Origin: Acidobacteriota bacterium
GTDB taxonomy: Bacteria; Acidobacteriota; Vicinamibacteria; Vicinamibacterales; SCN-69-37
Direction of reading: 5' to 3'
Length of the DNA stretch: 44,658 bases
Assembly (NCBI GenBank): GCA_005799825.1
Contig: SYFT01000090.1
Span: forward strand, 1-44,658
Positions 15,463-24,352 of the stretch are shown here, piece after piece. The stretch's first letter is position 1; each line of letters begins with the position of its first letter. The position numbers and the translations under genes were made by a program. The notes below the pieces were generated by a model. It was not told the origin of the DNA. It searched no databases and saw nothing but the letters and a program-made list of their open reading frames with translations.

Positions 15463-16991
15463 CGCAGGCGACCGGGTAGTTCCCTGCGAATCGGTCGTCC
15501 CGAGAACGTGCCGGTGGTCTTGCTGTCCTGAAACACGATCTGTCCGTTGACCCACACGGTGTGGATGCCCACCGCCTGGGCCTGAGCCCTGCCGAAGTCA
15601 GATCGGTCGGCCACGGTGGCGGGATCAAAGAGCACGAGATCCGCGAAGTGGCCCGCCGCCAGGCGGCCGCGATTGAGCAAGCCCACATTGGCTGCCGCCA
15701 GGCTGGTCATCTTGCGCACCGCTTCCTCCACGGGAAACAGTTTCCGGTCGCGGACAAAAGGCCCGAGCACCCTCGGAAAACTGCCGAAGCCGCGAGGGTG
15801 AAGGCCAGTGGACTGGCCGTCGCTGCACACATTGGCGAACGGCCACTGGATTAGCCGCTCCACATCCGAATCAGCCATGCCCCTGGCGACGATACCGGCG
15901 CCGGAGCCACCGGGTTCGGCGAGAAGATCGAGCAAGGTCTGCACATTCGACGTGCCGCGCAACACTGCGACCTGTGCCAGCGTCTTGCCCGTATACTCTG
16001 GCTGGCGGCTGAAGCTACTGAAGATGATCTCTTCGGCGCGTGTGACATGCTCGAGCACGAACGTGGCTTCCTCGCGATCCGAAAAATTGCGTGTCGGGAA
16101 GAAGACGCCGAGATTGGACTGCCAGTACGTGTAGGGGTAGATGTCGGCCGTCAGATGCACGCCCGACGCACGCGCCTGGTCGAGCACGGCAATCGCCTTG
16201 CCCACCTGCCCCCATAGATCCAGCATGCCAAGTTTGATGTGCGAGATCTGCACCGGCATATTGTGCGTACGGCCGATGGCGATCACTTCGTCGATCGATT
16301 CCCAGAACCATCGATCCTCACTCCGCACGTGGCTGATGTAGCGGCCCCCGGCGTCACCCGCGACTTTGGCCAGCGCCAGCACCTCGGAACGGTCCGAGTA
16401 AATGCCCGGGTCGTACTCAAGGCCGGTAGAAAGACCCAGGGCACCGGCATCCATTTCGGCCTGCAGCAACGGCTTCATCCGGTCAACTTCATCGGCAGTC
16501 GCTTTCCGTTTGAAGTCTTCGCCCATGACGCGGCTGCGCAGCGGGCCGTGACCGGCATACGACGCCACGTTCACCGAGACAGGTTCCTTCTCCAGCCGGC
16601 TGAAGAGCGTCGCCAGCCCCGACCCCCCGCCGTCCTGGCCGACAACGATGGTGGTGATGCCCTGACTCACCATGGCGAGCGCATCACGACCGGTCGTCAG
16701 GCCCCGATCATGGTGGCTGTGTGTGTCGATAAACCCGGGGGCCAGCGCCAGGCCGCCGGCGTCGATCGCCCGATCCCCGTCCACCGGCGCCAATGTTCCG
16801 ACCGCGACGATGCGGTCACCGGCCACGCGCAGATCGCCCCTCACCGGCGCGGCGCCCGTGCCGTCGATCAGGATCGCGTTGCGAATCAGCATGGTGGATG
16901 GCTGCGGAGTCCGCGCGTCAAGAGCCACCAGCGTGACGCCAGCGATGGCTCCGGCGGTGGCAAGCAGAAGGAGTCGGTGCATCGTGCACAT
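15459..16991 (-). CDS. Secreted N-acyl-D-amino-acid deacylase (D-aminoacylase family amidohydrolase)
   Basis: Zinc amidohydrolase that would release D-amino acids from N-acyl-D-amino acids. The 510-aa product has a signal peptide (LLLLATAGAIAGVTLVALDA), so it probably acts outside the cytoplasm. Family motifs are visible: metal-binding GFIDTHSHHDRG, then GLSTGLEYDPG, ISHVRSED, VQISHIKLG, DIYPYTYWQSNLG, and the catalytic Asp region FANVCSDGQS, ending with the usual GLLNRGRLAAGHFADLVLFD. Length matches the family. It is the last of three minus-strand genes after the dgcN-like and dgcA-like genes, about 30 bases downstream of the latter, pointing to D-amino-acid or D-Glu metabolism. Substrate preference cannot be read from sequence. 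Confidence 0.85.
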   Translation of the reverse strand: MCTMHRLLLLATAGAIAGVTLVALDARTPQPSTMLIRNAILIDGTGAAPVRGDLRVAGDRIVAVGTLAPVDGDRAIDAGGLALAPGFIDTHSHHDRGLTTGRDALAMVSQGITTIVVGQDGGGSGLATLFSRLEKEPVSVNVASYAGHGPLRSRVMGEDFKRKATADEVDRMKPLLQAEMDAGALGLSTGLEYDPGIYSDRSEVLALAKVAGDAGGRYISHVRSEDRWFWESIDEVIAIGRTHNMPVQISHIKLGMLDLWGQVGKAIAVLDQARASGVHLTADIYPYTYWQSNLGVFFPTRNFSDREEATFVLEHVTRAEEIIFSSFSRQPEYTGKTLAQVAVLRGTSNVQTLLDLLAEPGGSGAGIVARGMADSDVERLIQWPFANVCSDGQSTGLHPRGFGSFPRVLGPFVRDRKLFPVEEAVRKMTSLAAANVGLLNRGRLAAGHFADLVLFDPATVADRSDFGRAQAQAVGIHTVWVNGQIVFQDSKTTGTFSGRPIRRELPGRLR

Positions 16992-17021
16992 TATGACCGA
17001 CTGAGTCGCACCGTCGCGGGT

Positions 17022-18008
17022 TCAGCCCCAGAGCTTCGACTCGGGCGGATAAACAAGGCCGGCGCCATAGGCCATGGCCTGTGGGCGGTCGCTGTGTTGC
17101 AGCAGCGGTCCATCCAGGTCCACCCAACGGGCCAACTGGGCAACGAGAAACGCCGGAGCCATGCCGAGCGATGTACCGCACATGTTGCCGACCATCACGT
17201 CGAGACCAAGTGTGCGGGCGGCGCGGGCCAGCGCCAGTGCCTCGGTCAGGCCGCCGCACTTGTCGAGTTTGATGTTCACGGCCCGGTACCGAGACACCAG
17301 CGCGGCCAAAGACGTACGGTCGGTGCATGACTCGTCTGCCGCGATCGGAATTGGCAACACCATCGCCTCAAGCGCCTCATCGCCCCCGCGCGGTAGCGGC
17401 TGTTCAATCAACTCGACACCCTCGGCCAGTAACGCCGGGCACAGTGACTCCAGCAGCGAGGGCGTCCAGCTTTCATTGGCGTCCACCACGATGCGCGACG
17501 CCGAGAGTTCGTCGCGGACGATCCGCACGAAATCGATGTGGCGCGTGTGATCGACCTTGAGTTTGATCAGCGGCATGTCCTTCGCAGCGCGTGCGCGCCG
17601 CCTGACCTCGTCTGTGGTGCCCAGCCCAAGCGTGAACGCGGTAGTGAGTGGATGAAGCTGCGGCAGGCCCGCGGCTTTCCAGGCACAAACCCCTGTTTGT
17701 TTGGCCCGCAGGTCCCACAGCGCGCAGTCGATGGCGTTGCGGGCTCCGCCGGCGGGCAGCAGCGTTGCCAGGGCGTCGTAATCAAGATCCGCATACAGGC
17801 CCGGCGCGACCGCTCGAATGGTCGCCGCCATACGCTCCGGAGTCTCGCCTTCGTAGTCTACCCCGGCCGCTTCGGCTCGACCCTGTCGGCCTTCTGCATC
17901 CGTGAGCGTCAGGTGGAGCAGCGGAAGGTCGCGGATGGTCTCGCGCGCGATCTCGAACGGCTCGAGCAGCGGCCAGCGTTCGATTATCAAAGCGACTCCG
18001 AGCGTCAT
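17022..18008 (-). CDS. dgcA: Enolase-superfamily epimerase/racemase (dipeptide epimerase or N-acetyl-D-Glu racemase DgcA)
   Basis: Muconate-lactonizing-type enolase-superfamily enzyme of 328 aa. Catalytic lysines are present at 151 (LIKLKVD) and 247 (VNIKLDKCGG), and metal ligands at D176 (VVDANESW), E202 (ELIEQPLP) and D225 (IAADES). This is the pattern of L-Ala-D/L-Glu epimerases. Enzymes of this subgroup paired with a DUF1611 protein have been described as N-acetyl-D-glutamate racemases (DgcA) in D-glutamate catabolism. The ATG overlaps the stop of the DUF1611 gene (ATGA), which favours that reading. A role as peptidoglycan dipeptide epimerase remains possible, and sequence alone does not separate the two. 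Confidence 0.8.
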   Translation of the reverse strand: MTLGVALIIERWPLLEPFEIARETIRDLPLLHLTLTDAEGRQGRAEAAGVDYEGETPERMAATIRAVAPGLYADLDYDALATLLPAGGARNAIDCALWDLRAKQTGVCAWKAAGLPQLHPLTTAFTLGLGTTDEVRRRARAAKDMPLIKLKVDHTRHIDFVRIVRDELSASRIVVDANESWTPSLLESLCPALLAEGVELIEQPLPRGGDEALEAMVLPIPIAADESCTDRTSLAALVSRYRAVNIKLDKCGGLTEALALARAARTLGLDVMVGNMCGTSLGMAPAFLVAQLARWVDLDGPLLQHSDRPQAMAYGAGLVYPPESKLWG

Positions 18009-19030
18009 TCGGGTTGCCGCCGCATCGGCTGCAGCAACCGGTGCGCGATGGCGTCAACACCCGTGCGCATGGGGTCGCAGACGGGTAGGCTCAGTTCCTC
18101 GGCGACACTGGACTGGTACGCCAGCCAGTCCCCCTCGCCGAGAGACGATGAGTTGATTGCGATGCCGGCGCAGCGGACATCCGGGTTCGTCAGGCGCGCT
18201 GCTTCCAGATACCGGTCAATGGCGACGCGCAAGGCGGGCATCGGAATATGTGCAAAGTCTTCAATGGTCTGCCGTGACGGGTCATGGCACAGCACAATCG
18301 CGTCGGGTTGCGAGCCGTGAATCAGCCCGAGTGTCACGCCGGCGTACGCCGGATGGAAGAGCGCGCCCTGGCCCTCGATCACGTCCCAGTGATCGGGATC
18401 GTTTGCTGGCGAGAGCAGTTCTGCCGCGCCGGCCACGAAGTCTGCCACCACTGCGTCAACGGCGATGCCCTCTCCCGCAATCATGATGCCTGTTTGACCC
18501 GTCGCGCGAAACGTCGCCAAGGCACCGGCCGCATGCAGCGCGCGTGTCAACGCCAGCGCAGTGTATTTTTTTCCCAGCGCGCAGTCCGTGCCGACGGTGA
18601 GCACACGTTTGCCGGCGCGTTTGATCCCGGTTCCGGTCGGCAGCACGCGATCGGTGGCGCGCACGTCGACGAGCTGACCGCCGCCACGGGCAGCGGCCGC
18701 CACCAGTTCAGGGAAACTGGTGAGCCGAGTGTGCATCCCGCTCACCACGTCGAGGCCGTGCTCGAGCGCTTCCGCGAGTGGTGGAAGCCACGTGCGGGGC
18801 AGTTGCCCGCCAACCACCGCGACGCCGATGACCAGGGACCCCGCACCGGCCGATGCGGCTTCCTGTGGACGCAGTGTTGGCAGACCCAGCGACACGGTGC
18901 CCTGGGGCAGACGACACTCGCCGATCACGTCGACGCCACACCAGTCGCGTAGACCAGCCCCCGTCTTTGCGTCAGAGCCGACCGTGATGTCGGCAAGAAA
19001 GATGAGGTACGGTTTGCGCAGGATGGGCAC
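18005..19030 (-). CDS. dgcN: DUF1611 protein, DgcN-like N-acetyltransferase
   Basis: 341-aa protein of the DUF1611 family: an N-terminal Rossmann-like part (KPYLIFLADI, LVIGVAVVGGQLP) and a C-terminal P-loop domain (TVGTDCALGKKYTALAL, residues about 145-161; then FRATGQTGI and DHWDVIEGQGALFHPAY). Family members named DgcN are reported to N-acetylate D-glutamate, producing the substrate of the neighbouring DgcA racemase. The start is GTG 19030, with only a weak upstream ribosome binding site. The gene is coupled to the epimerase by an ATGA overlap. Family membership is clear; the exact substrate in this lineage is inferred from the pair. Confidence 0.83.
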   Translation of the reverse strand: MPILRKPYLIFLADITVGSDAKTGAGLRDWCGVDVIGECRLPQGTVSLGLPTLRPQEAASAGAGSLVIGVAVVGGQLPRTWLPPLAEALEHGLDVVSGMHTRLTSFPELVAAAARGGGQLVDVRATDRVLPTGTGIKRAGKRVLTVGTDCALGKKYTALALTRALHAAGALATFRATGQTGIMIAGEGIAVDAVVADFVAGAAELLSPANDPDHWDVIEGQGALFHPAYAGVTLGLIHGSQPDAIVLCHDPSRQTIEDFAHIPMPALRVAIDRYLEAARLTNPDVRCAGIAINSSSLGEGDWLAYQSSVAEELSLPVCDPMRTGVDAIAHRLLQPMRRQPE

Positions 19031-19100
19031 GGCGCGCTCATCATTTCAGCAGCCTGCGCCGGTTGCAAGATCTGAACCGGACTGGGCCATACTCGCTCCG

Positions 19101-19995
19101 ATGTGGACCGACCTGCGACACGCCTGGCGCGCACTCCGGCTGATACCGGGATTCACCGTGGTTGCCCTGATCGTGCTGACGCTGGGCATCGGCGCCACCA
19201 CCGCTATGTTTTACGTGGTGGACGCGGTGGTGCTCAAAGCCCTGCCATTCGAAGACGAGTCCCGTCTCGTGAGTGTGCTCGAAGTGGCGCGGACCACGGG
19301 CCGGCCGGGTCCGGCGGCTCCGCAGAACTTTCTTGACTGGACGACCCGGACGAAGTCGATCTTCGAAGACCTGGGCACGTTCGGCCGCAGCGCATTCTCA
19401 GCAACAGACCCGTAACTCAAACCAGCAGCGGTCCGCGGCGTCAGTGCCAGTCTGCTGCGCGTGCTGCGTGTGCGACCCGCGCTGGGCGTTGGTTGTGCGC
19501 ACTCGTTCGGGTGCCGCAGTGGCTCCGGCGCAGCTCAAGGCCGCAGCCGAATCCGCCGGCACCGTGCGGGCGGGGGCCGTCCAGCCGTTAAGCGCCCTCT
19601 TCGACAATCTGCTCAAGCCGCGCCGCCTGAACACCGTGCTGGTCGCCGTCTTCGGCGCTCTCGCGCTGGCCATTGCCACCATCGGCATCTATGGCGTGAG
19701 GTCCTACATTGTCGCGCAACGCGCGCGCGAGGTCGGCGTGCGCATGGCGCTGGGCGCGCAGCCGTCGGATGTGCGGGGCAGCGTACTCCGGGAAACCGCG
19801 CGCATCCTCGCCGCCGGCATTGTCATCGGGACCGTCGCCGCGGCGCTGATCACCAGGGTCGTGGCGTCATTTCTCTTTCAGGTCGAGCCGCAGGATCCGT
19901 GGCTCTACGCGGCCGCCGTCGGTGTACTCGCTGCGGCCGGCCGAGACGGCCGACGGCCGGTGCAGTTGGTTAGGCTCCGAGCCGTGAAGCGCTGA
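19101..19995 (+). pseudogene. Remnant of an ADOP/MacB-type FtsX permease
   Basis: A decayed ABC permease of the acidobacterial duplicated-permease kind, normally ~800 aa. The 5' piece (from ATG 19101) carries the typical start MWTDLRHAWRALRLIPGFT, one membrane helix, and NFLDWTTRTKSIFEDLG, then meets an in-frame TAA at 19413-19415. Past the stop the same frame shows a periplasmic-domain scrap (VRGVSASLLRVLRVRPALG). A large internal deletion then joins another frame (about 19490-19995) with the C-terminal FtsX domain (TVLVAVFGALALAIATIGIYG, REVGVRMALGAQPSDV). The tail is also disturbed. Truncation, a frame change and an internal stop make it non-functional as a full permease. Confidence 0.85.
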
Positions 19996-19999
19996 TGCG

Positions 20000-22063
20000 C
20001 TACTTTAGATACTGCTCCCACCACCGTACCTCGTTGAGCATGCGGTGCACCACGTTCCAGTGGCCGCTGATGCCGTGCGCCTGTCCTTCGTAGATCAGCA
20101 TTTTGGTCGGCACACCGATCTTCTTGAGGCAGGTATACAGCTGAATCGCGCCTTCAATGGGCACGCGGTAATCTACGTCACCATGCACGAAGAGGGTAGC
20201 GGCCTTCGTATTGCCGCAGCGGAAAAACGGGGACTGTTCGATCATCACCTCAAGCGCGGCCGGGTTCCACGGCGGTCCGAAGAACTCCATGTCCTTGGTG
20301 CGTGAGATGTCGGATAACGCGTAGTTGGCGGTCCAGTTCGATTCACCGGCACCGGGAATCGCCGCCTTGAAGCGTTCGGGGTATTTCGTGATCAGCCAGT
20401 TGGTGAGGATGCCACCGTACGAGTGTCCCGTGGTGCCGACTCGCTGGCGGTCGATCGCAAACCGACCGGCGAGCGCGTCGATGCCGGTCATCACGTCCTC
20501 GCCGTCCTTGTTACCCCAGCCACCCCAAGTGGCCCACTTAAAGGCGTCGCCGTAGCCAGTCGACGACCGGAAGTTGGGCAGGAATACGAAGTAGCCGTGT
20601 GCGGCGAACAGGGAATTCTTGAAGCTGAACCCGTACCCGGAGGCAGCGTGCGGGCCGCCGTGATTCATGACAACCAGCGGATAGGGGCCACGTGCCGTGT
20701 CGTAGGCGTACGGAAACAACAGGAAGCCTTCGATGCGTGTGCCGTCGGTGCTCAGCCATTCGACGGTCTCTGAGGAACGGGTGGCCAGTGCCACCTCCGC
20801 GAGCAACGTCCGATGTACGTCCGTGAGCCGCCGCTCATTTTTTCCGTCGATGTCGGCGACGTAGATGTCCGACGGTCGGTCGAATTCACCGACCAAATAC
20901 GCGATGCGTGTGAAACTCAGGTCGAAGTCGAGACCGTTCAGGCGCCGCGCCCCGGTCGTGATCTGTTCGACGGCGCCTCCCGCCGCGGCCACCCGGAAGA
21001 GATGGATCGCACCGCCGGTCTCAGCCGTAAAATAGACGTGCCGGCTGTCCGGAGACCATCGCGGGGTGCCCGGATCGTAATCCCAATCAGCGGTCAGATT
21101 CCGTGGCCGGCCGAGTCCCGCAGGCTGGATCCACAGATCCTGCGCCCCGCCGTGTGTCAGCCGTTCGTCGACGATGCGCTGAGTGCTGAGCGCACGGTCG
21201 TACAGCAGCCATCGCCCGTCTGGAGAAAACGACGCGTCGGTGTGGTTGTGCCCGTCGTTGGTCACACGAGACAGCGTGCCGCCACGGGTGACGCGATAGA
21301 GGTCGGTCGAGCCGTACGCCTTTTCATCGCGTGCCCCCTGCTCGTTTAAGGCAAATTGCAGCCCGGTGCTGTCGGGCAGCCACTGCAGCGTGCCGACACC
21401 GGTCAGACCCAGTGATGTGATCTGCCTCGTCTCACCACCAGCCGCCGGGCGAATCACCACTTCAGTGGCGGGACGCGCATGCCTGTTTGGCAGTGGAAAA
21501 CGTTGGCCGTCCTGGCGGAACGGATACCAGTCGAAGGCGTCTCCCTTGAAGTGTTCCTCGTGACGACGCTCGAAGTCGGAAAGCGCCGGCACCGGCGCCG
21601 GTGTCCGCGGCACATCCTGCACGCGTGCCATCCACTGCCCGTCGGGACTGGTCAGCCACGCACCCCCCGCACCAGCGGGGCGTGCTTCCATCGGTGTGTC
21701 AGGACTGACAGGGTCCACCACCCACATCGAGCTCTTGAGTGATACGCGCAGGCGGTTGTCCGCGCCCCACCGCGGGGCGGAGACGTCCTCGCCGTTGACC
21801 TGGATGCGTCGCTCGGCCGGTGCCCCCACAGTCATAACGAGCCACGTCTCGGTGGTCGTGCCGTTGGTCGCTTCGACCGGTTGCGTCACGGCGTACGCCA
21901 CCCAGCGGCCGTCCGGCGATAGGCGGGGGGCGCCCACCGACTTCATCCGGTAATAGTCCTCAGCCTGGAGTGCCCGTCGGCCTAGCCCGGCCACCGGTTG
22001 CGCCAGGGTCACGGAGACGGGCGTGACGAGGACGCATGACAACAGCATGACAATTCGACGCAT
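20000..22063 (-). CDS. Secreted S9-family prolyl-oligopeptidase-type serine peptidase
   Basis: Dipeptidyl/acylaminoacyl-peptidase-like enzyme of 687 aa. A signal peptide (LLSCVLVTPVSVTLAQ) suggests periplasmic or extracellular action on peptides. The N-terminal half is a beta-propeller with TolB/WD40-like repeats (RLSPDGRWVAYAV, SFSPDGRWLLYD, PRWSPDSRHVYFT). The C-terminal alpha/beta-hydrolase domain carries Ser548 in GHSYGG, Asp631 in HGDVDYRVP and His663 in GQAHGIS, a complete triad. The start is ATG 22063 with GGGAG seven bases upstream. It stands alone on the minus strand between two decayed loci. Exact cleavage specificity is not readable. Confidence 0.9.
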   Translation of the reverse strand: MRRIVMLLSCVLVTPVSVTLAQPVAGLGRRALQAEDYYRMKSVGAPRLSPDGRWVAYAVTQPVEATNGTTTETWLVMTVGAPAERRIQVNGEDVSAPRWGADNRLRVSLKSSMWVVDPVSPDTPMEARPAGAGGAWLTSPDGQWMARVQDVPRTPAPVPALSDFERRHEEHFKGDAFDWYPFRQDGQRFPLPNRHARPATEVVIRPAAGGETRQITSLGLTGVGTLQWLPDSTGLQFALNEQGARDEKAYGSTDLYRVTRGGTLSRVTNDGHNHTDASFSPDGRWLLYDRALSTQRIVDERLTHGGAQDLWIQPAGLGRPRNLTADWDYDPGTPRWSPDSRHVYFTAETGGAIHLFRVAAAGGAVEQITTGARRLNGLDFDLSFTRIAYLVGEFDRPSDIYVADIDGKNERRLTDVHRTLLAEVALATRSSETVEWLSTDGTRIEGFLLFPYAYDTARGPYPLVVMNHGGPHAASGYGFSFKNSLFAAHGYFVFLPNFRSSTGYGDAFKWATWGGWGNKDGEDVMTGIDALAGRFAIDRQRVGTTGHSYGGILTNWLITKYPERFKAAIPGAGESNWTANYALSDISRTKDMEFFGPPWNPAALEVMIEQSPFFRCGNTKAATLFVHGDVDYRVPIEGAIQLYTCLKKIGVPTKMLIYEGQAHGISGHWNVVHRMLNEVRWWEQYLK

Positions 22064-22283
22064 GGGTGTTCTCCCTCGCGCCGAAGGCTATCAGATTGAA
22101 TGCCCGCCGCCACCGGTTTCGCAGCCGCCTTGTTGGCACAGCCCGTCCAGCCGCGCTAACCGAACCAAAGTTTCTACGCCTGCGTGATGACCACGACGTC
22201 GGGTGGCGGACGACCACACAACCGCCGTGGTGCCGCTGGCCAATCGTCGCGCGGTGCCAGGCTAATGACGCACGCCGGCAGAG

Positions 22284-22502
22284 TTGTCACGCGTGGAGGC
22301 CCTTCGCCTGATTTCGCAGATGTTGGCGGCGCGGTATCGCGACACGGTGAGGATGGCGCCGGAGATTGCCGCGGAGTTAGGCGTGGACGTGCTTCTGGAA
22401 GGCTCAGTGATTGGGGCTGTCCACCCCCGCCACGCGCGCCGTCGTCACGCGGCTGGCAGCATGACAGTCAGGCGATTCTTCCCGTCAGCCGTGCGTTCAT
22501 AG
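22284..22502 (+). pseudogene. Fragment of a TPR/FlgO-type domain from a kinase-like or adenylate-cyclase-like regulator
   Basis: In the 440-bp gap between the peptidase and the aminotransferase, one plus-strand frame contains LRLISQMLAARYRDTVRM followed by APEIAAELGVDVLLEGSV. This matches the signature block (…PEIARELGVDAVLEGSV…) found between the N-terminal effector and TPR domains of many acidobacterial serine/threonine kinases and regulators. Only about 45 residues remain; the following frame is unrelated. Nothing else is recognisable in 22064-22283. It is best read as a remnant, not a gene. Confidence 0.6.
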
Positions 22503-22503
22503 C

Positions 22504-23796
22504 TCAGCGCGGTAGCGTGCCAGCGCGCGCGATGGAACCCAACGCCGCGACCAACGCGTCGAGATCGGCGGTGTTCGTAAAGAGCTGCGGTGTCACGCGA
22601 ACGCCTTTCACCGGCGCCGTATCGATGGCCACGGTGAACACGCGATAGGTATCAAACAAGGTTGTCGCCAGTTGCCCCGGGGTCACGCCGGTCACGCCGA
22701 CGTTGGCAATCGCGCAGGCGCGATTGCCACTGGGGGTGTTGAGATACACCTTCGGAATGCTACGTACCCTGTCGGTCCAGTACTGTTGCAGATACCTCAG
22801 GCGCGCTTCCTTCCGCTCGGCTCCCACCATCGTGTGAAAGCGAATGGCATCCCCAATGGCTAGCACCGTCCATATCGGCTTGGTGCCGGTCCGCTCCAGC
22901 TTCCGGATGTCATCGGCGAGCCGCGAGGTATCGCCCATGAGCGGCCACACGTCCTTGATTTTGTCCTTCCTGACGTGCAGTAACCCAGCGCCGAGCGGCG
23001 TGCATAGCCACTTGTGCAGACTCGCGCCCAGATAATCGCCGTTCAGATCCGGGACCTTGAAGTTGACCTGCGCGAAAGAATGCGCGGCATCAACCAAGAC
23101 GGCGACGCCACGTGCATGCGCCATCGCAGCAATTTTTTTCACCGGCAGGATCTGCCCGGTGATGTTGATCATGTGCGAAACAAGCATGATCTTGGTTCGA
23201 GGCGTGATCGCGCGCGCATACACGTCCACAATTTCTTCGTCGCTTTTGGGATGCAAGGGTACGTCCACTTCCACGCATTTCAGCCCGCGCCGCTTCCCTT
23301 CCTGGCGAAACTGCTCCAGCATCGACCCATAGTCCTGGTTGCACATCACCGCCTCATCGCCCGCCACGTGGTCGAGACCATGCACGACCATGCCGGTCGA
23401 CTCGGTGGTGTTGCGCGTGATGACGAGCTCATCCTCGGGCACGCCTGCCAGTGCAGCCAGGCTCTTCGTCACCGCACCGACTTCGGTCGCCTGGCGGCGA
23501 CGCATGAAGTAGGAAAGGTTGCTGTTGATGTCCTGCGTGTACCGGGTAAACGCCTCGAACGTGGGGGTGGGCTGGGGGCTGGAGAAGCCATTCTCTAGGT
23601 GCACGTAGGCCGTGGGCACGGGGTACATGTTTCGGATCTGGTCCCAGAACGCCTGATCGCTGGCAGCCGCCTGTGGACTCAGTCCGGCGAACGGCTCAAG
23701 CCGGCGCTCCAGTGCGTCGAGGGTGCGGGGGCCGAGGAGAGGCGCGGTCGCCGCAGCTGCGGCGATCTGAAGGAACCGGCGTCGTGTGGTGGCCAT
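22504..23796 (-). CDS. Tat-exported class V aminotransferase-fold enzyme
   Basis: PLP-dependent enzyme of the class V aminotransferase family (isopenicillin-N-epimerase-like, cysteine-desulfurase-type fold), 430 aa. The N-terminus is a twin-arginine signal (TTRRRFLQIAAAAATAPLLG), implying export as a folded protein with cofactor. Family features are FVHLENGFSS-type start (AYVHLENGFSS), TRNTTESTGMVVHGL, VDAAHSFAQ (PLP pyridine-contacting Asp), and GASLHKWLCTPLG with Lys262 as the expected Schiff-base lysine. The reaction is unknown; epimerase, lyase or aminotransferase activities all occur in this family. It is divergent from the HTH gene downstream. Confidence 0.83.
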   Translation of the reverse strand: MATTRRRFLQIAAAAATAPLLGPRTLDALERRLEPFAGLSPQAAASDQAFWDQIRNMYPVPTAYVHLENGFSSPQPTPTFEAFTRYTQDINSNLSYFMRRRQATEVGAVTKSLAALAGVPEDELVITRNTTESTGMVVHGLDHVAGDEAVMCNQDYGSMLEQFRQEGKRRGLKCVEVDVPLHPKSDEEIVDVYARAITPRTKIMLVSHMINITGQILPVKKIAAMAHARGVAVLVDAAHSFAQVNFKVPDLNGDYLGASLHKWLCTPLGAGLLHVRKDKIKDVWPLMGDTSRLADDIRKLERTGTKPIWTVLAIGDAIRFHTMVGAERKEARLRYLQQYWTDRVRSIPKVYLNTPSGNRACAIANVGVTGVTPGQLATTLFDTYRVFTVAIDTAPVKGVRVTPQLFTNTADLDALVAALGSIARAGTLPR

Positions 23797-24006
23797 CGTG
23801 GGCTAGATTATCCATCAAGATGGCCGTTCACGTGTCTCGACAGAAGCCGCTATCGTACGACGCCGCGCATGTCCCTGCCGATGGCAGTCACGACGACAGT
23901 CCAGCAGAGCCGCCTGGCTGAGGCGGCGGTCGACAGGCCCGCGACCCAGACGATGCGGTTCGGACACGACAGGCCGCCCAGGTGCTACACTTCCCAGGCT
24001 CCGGTG

Positions 24007-24342
24007 ATGACCAACGGCCAATTTCTGACCACCGAGCAGGTGCTGGACTCCATGCAGGTGAACCTCCGTACGGTCTACAGGCTGACCAAAGCCGGAAAAA
24101 TTCCGGCAGTCAGAGCGGGCCGGCAGTGGCTCTGTCGCCGGAGCGACATCGGCGCCTGGCGCGATATCAGTCGCCAGGGGCCTGGCGCGAGCAACGTTGC
24201 CTCGACCGGCGACGAGCGCCTCCAGGTGCTGGTGGTCAACGATGAACCCGTTGTTCGGGAGTTACTGGCCAAGGTGCTGGCCCGCATTCTTGCGGCCACC
24301 GCGCGGACCCTCGGCGAACCGATATTAGCCACCGAAGCCTGA
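24007..24342 (+). CDS. Excisionase-type HTH protein with truncated receiver domain
   Basis: 111-aa protein. Residues 5-50 form an AlpA/excisionase-like (HTH_17) DNA-binding domain (FLTTEQVLDSMQVNLRTVYR, then AGKIPAVRAGRQWLCRRSDI). After a linker, a receiver domain starts (LQVLVVNDEPVVRELLAKVL) but ends within about 40 residues. The phosphoacceptor strand is missing and the first acidic pair has Asn where Asp is usual (VNDEP). Full-length relatives join this HTH to a complete response-regulator domain, so this looks like a truncated, possibly DNA-binding-only derivative. The ATG at 24007 is preceded in frame by GTG 24004. It ends 10 bases before the ABC-F start. Confidence 0.65.
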   Translation: MTNGQFLTTEQVLDSMQVNLRTVYRLTKAGKIPAVRAGRQWLCRRSDIGAWRDISRQGPGASNVASTGDERLQVLVVNDEPVVRELLAKVLARILAATARTLGEPILATEA

Positions 24343-24352
24343 CACCCCCCGT

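Noticed and set aside
24007-24200. Excisionase-like HTH as a prophage marker
   Set aside because: No integrase, phage or plasmid genes adjoin it, and it is fused to a receiver-domain stump, as in regulatory proteins.
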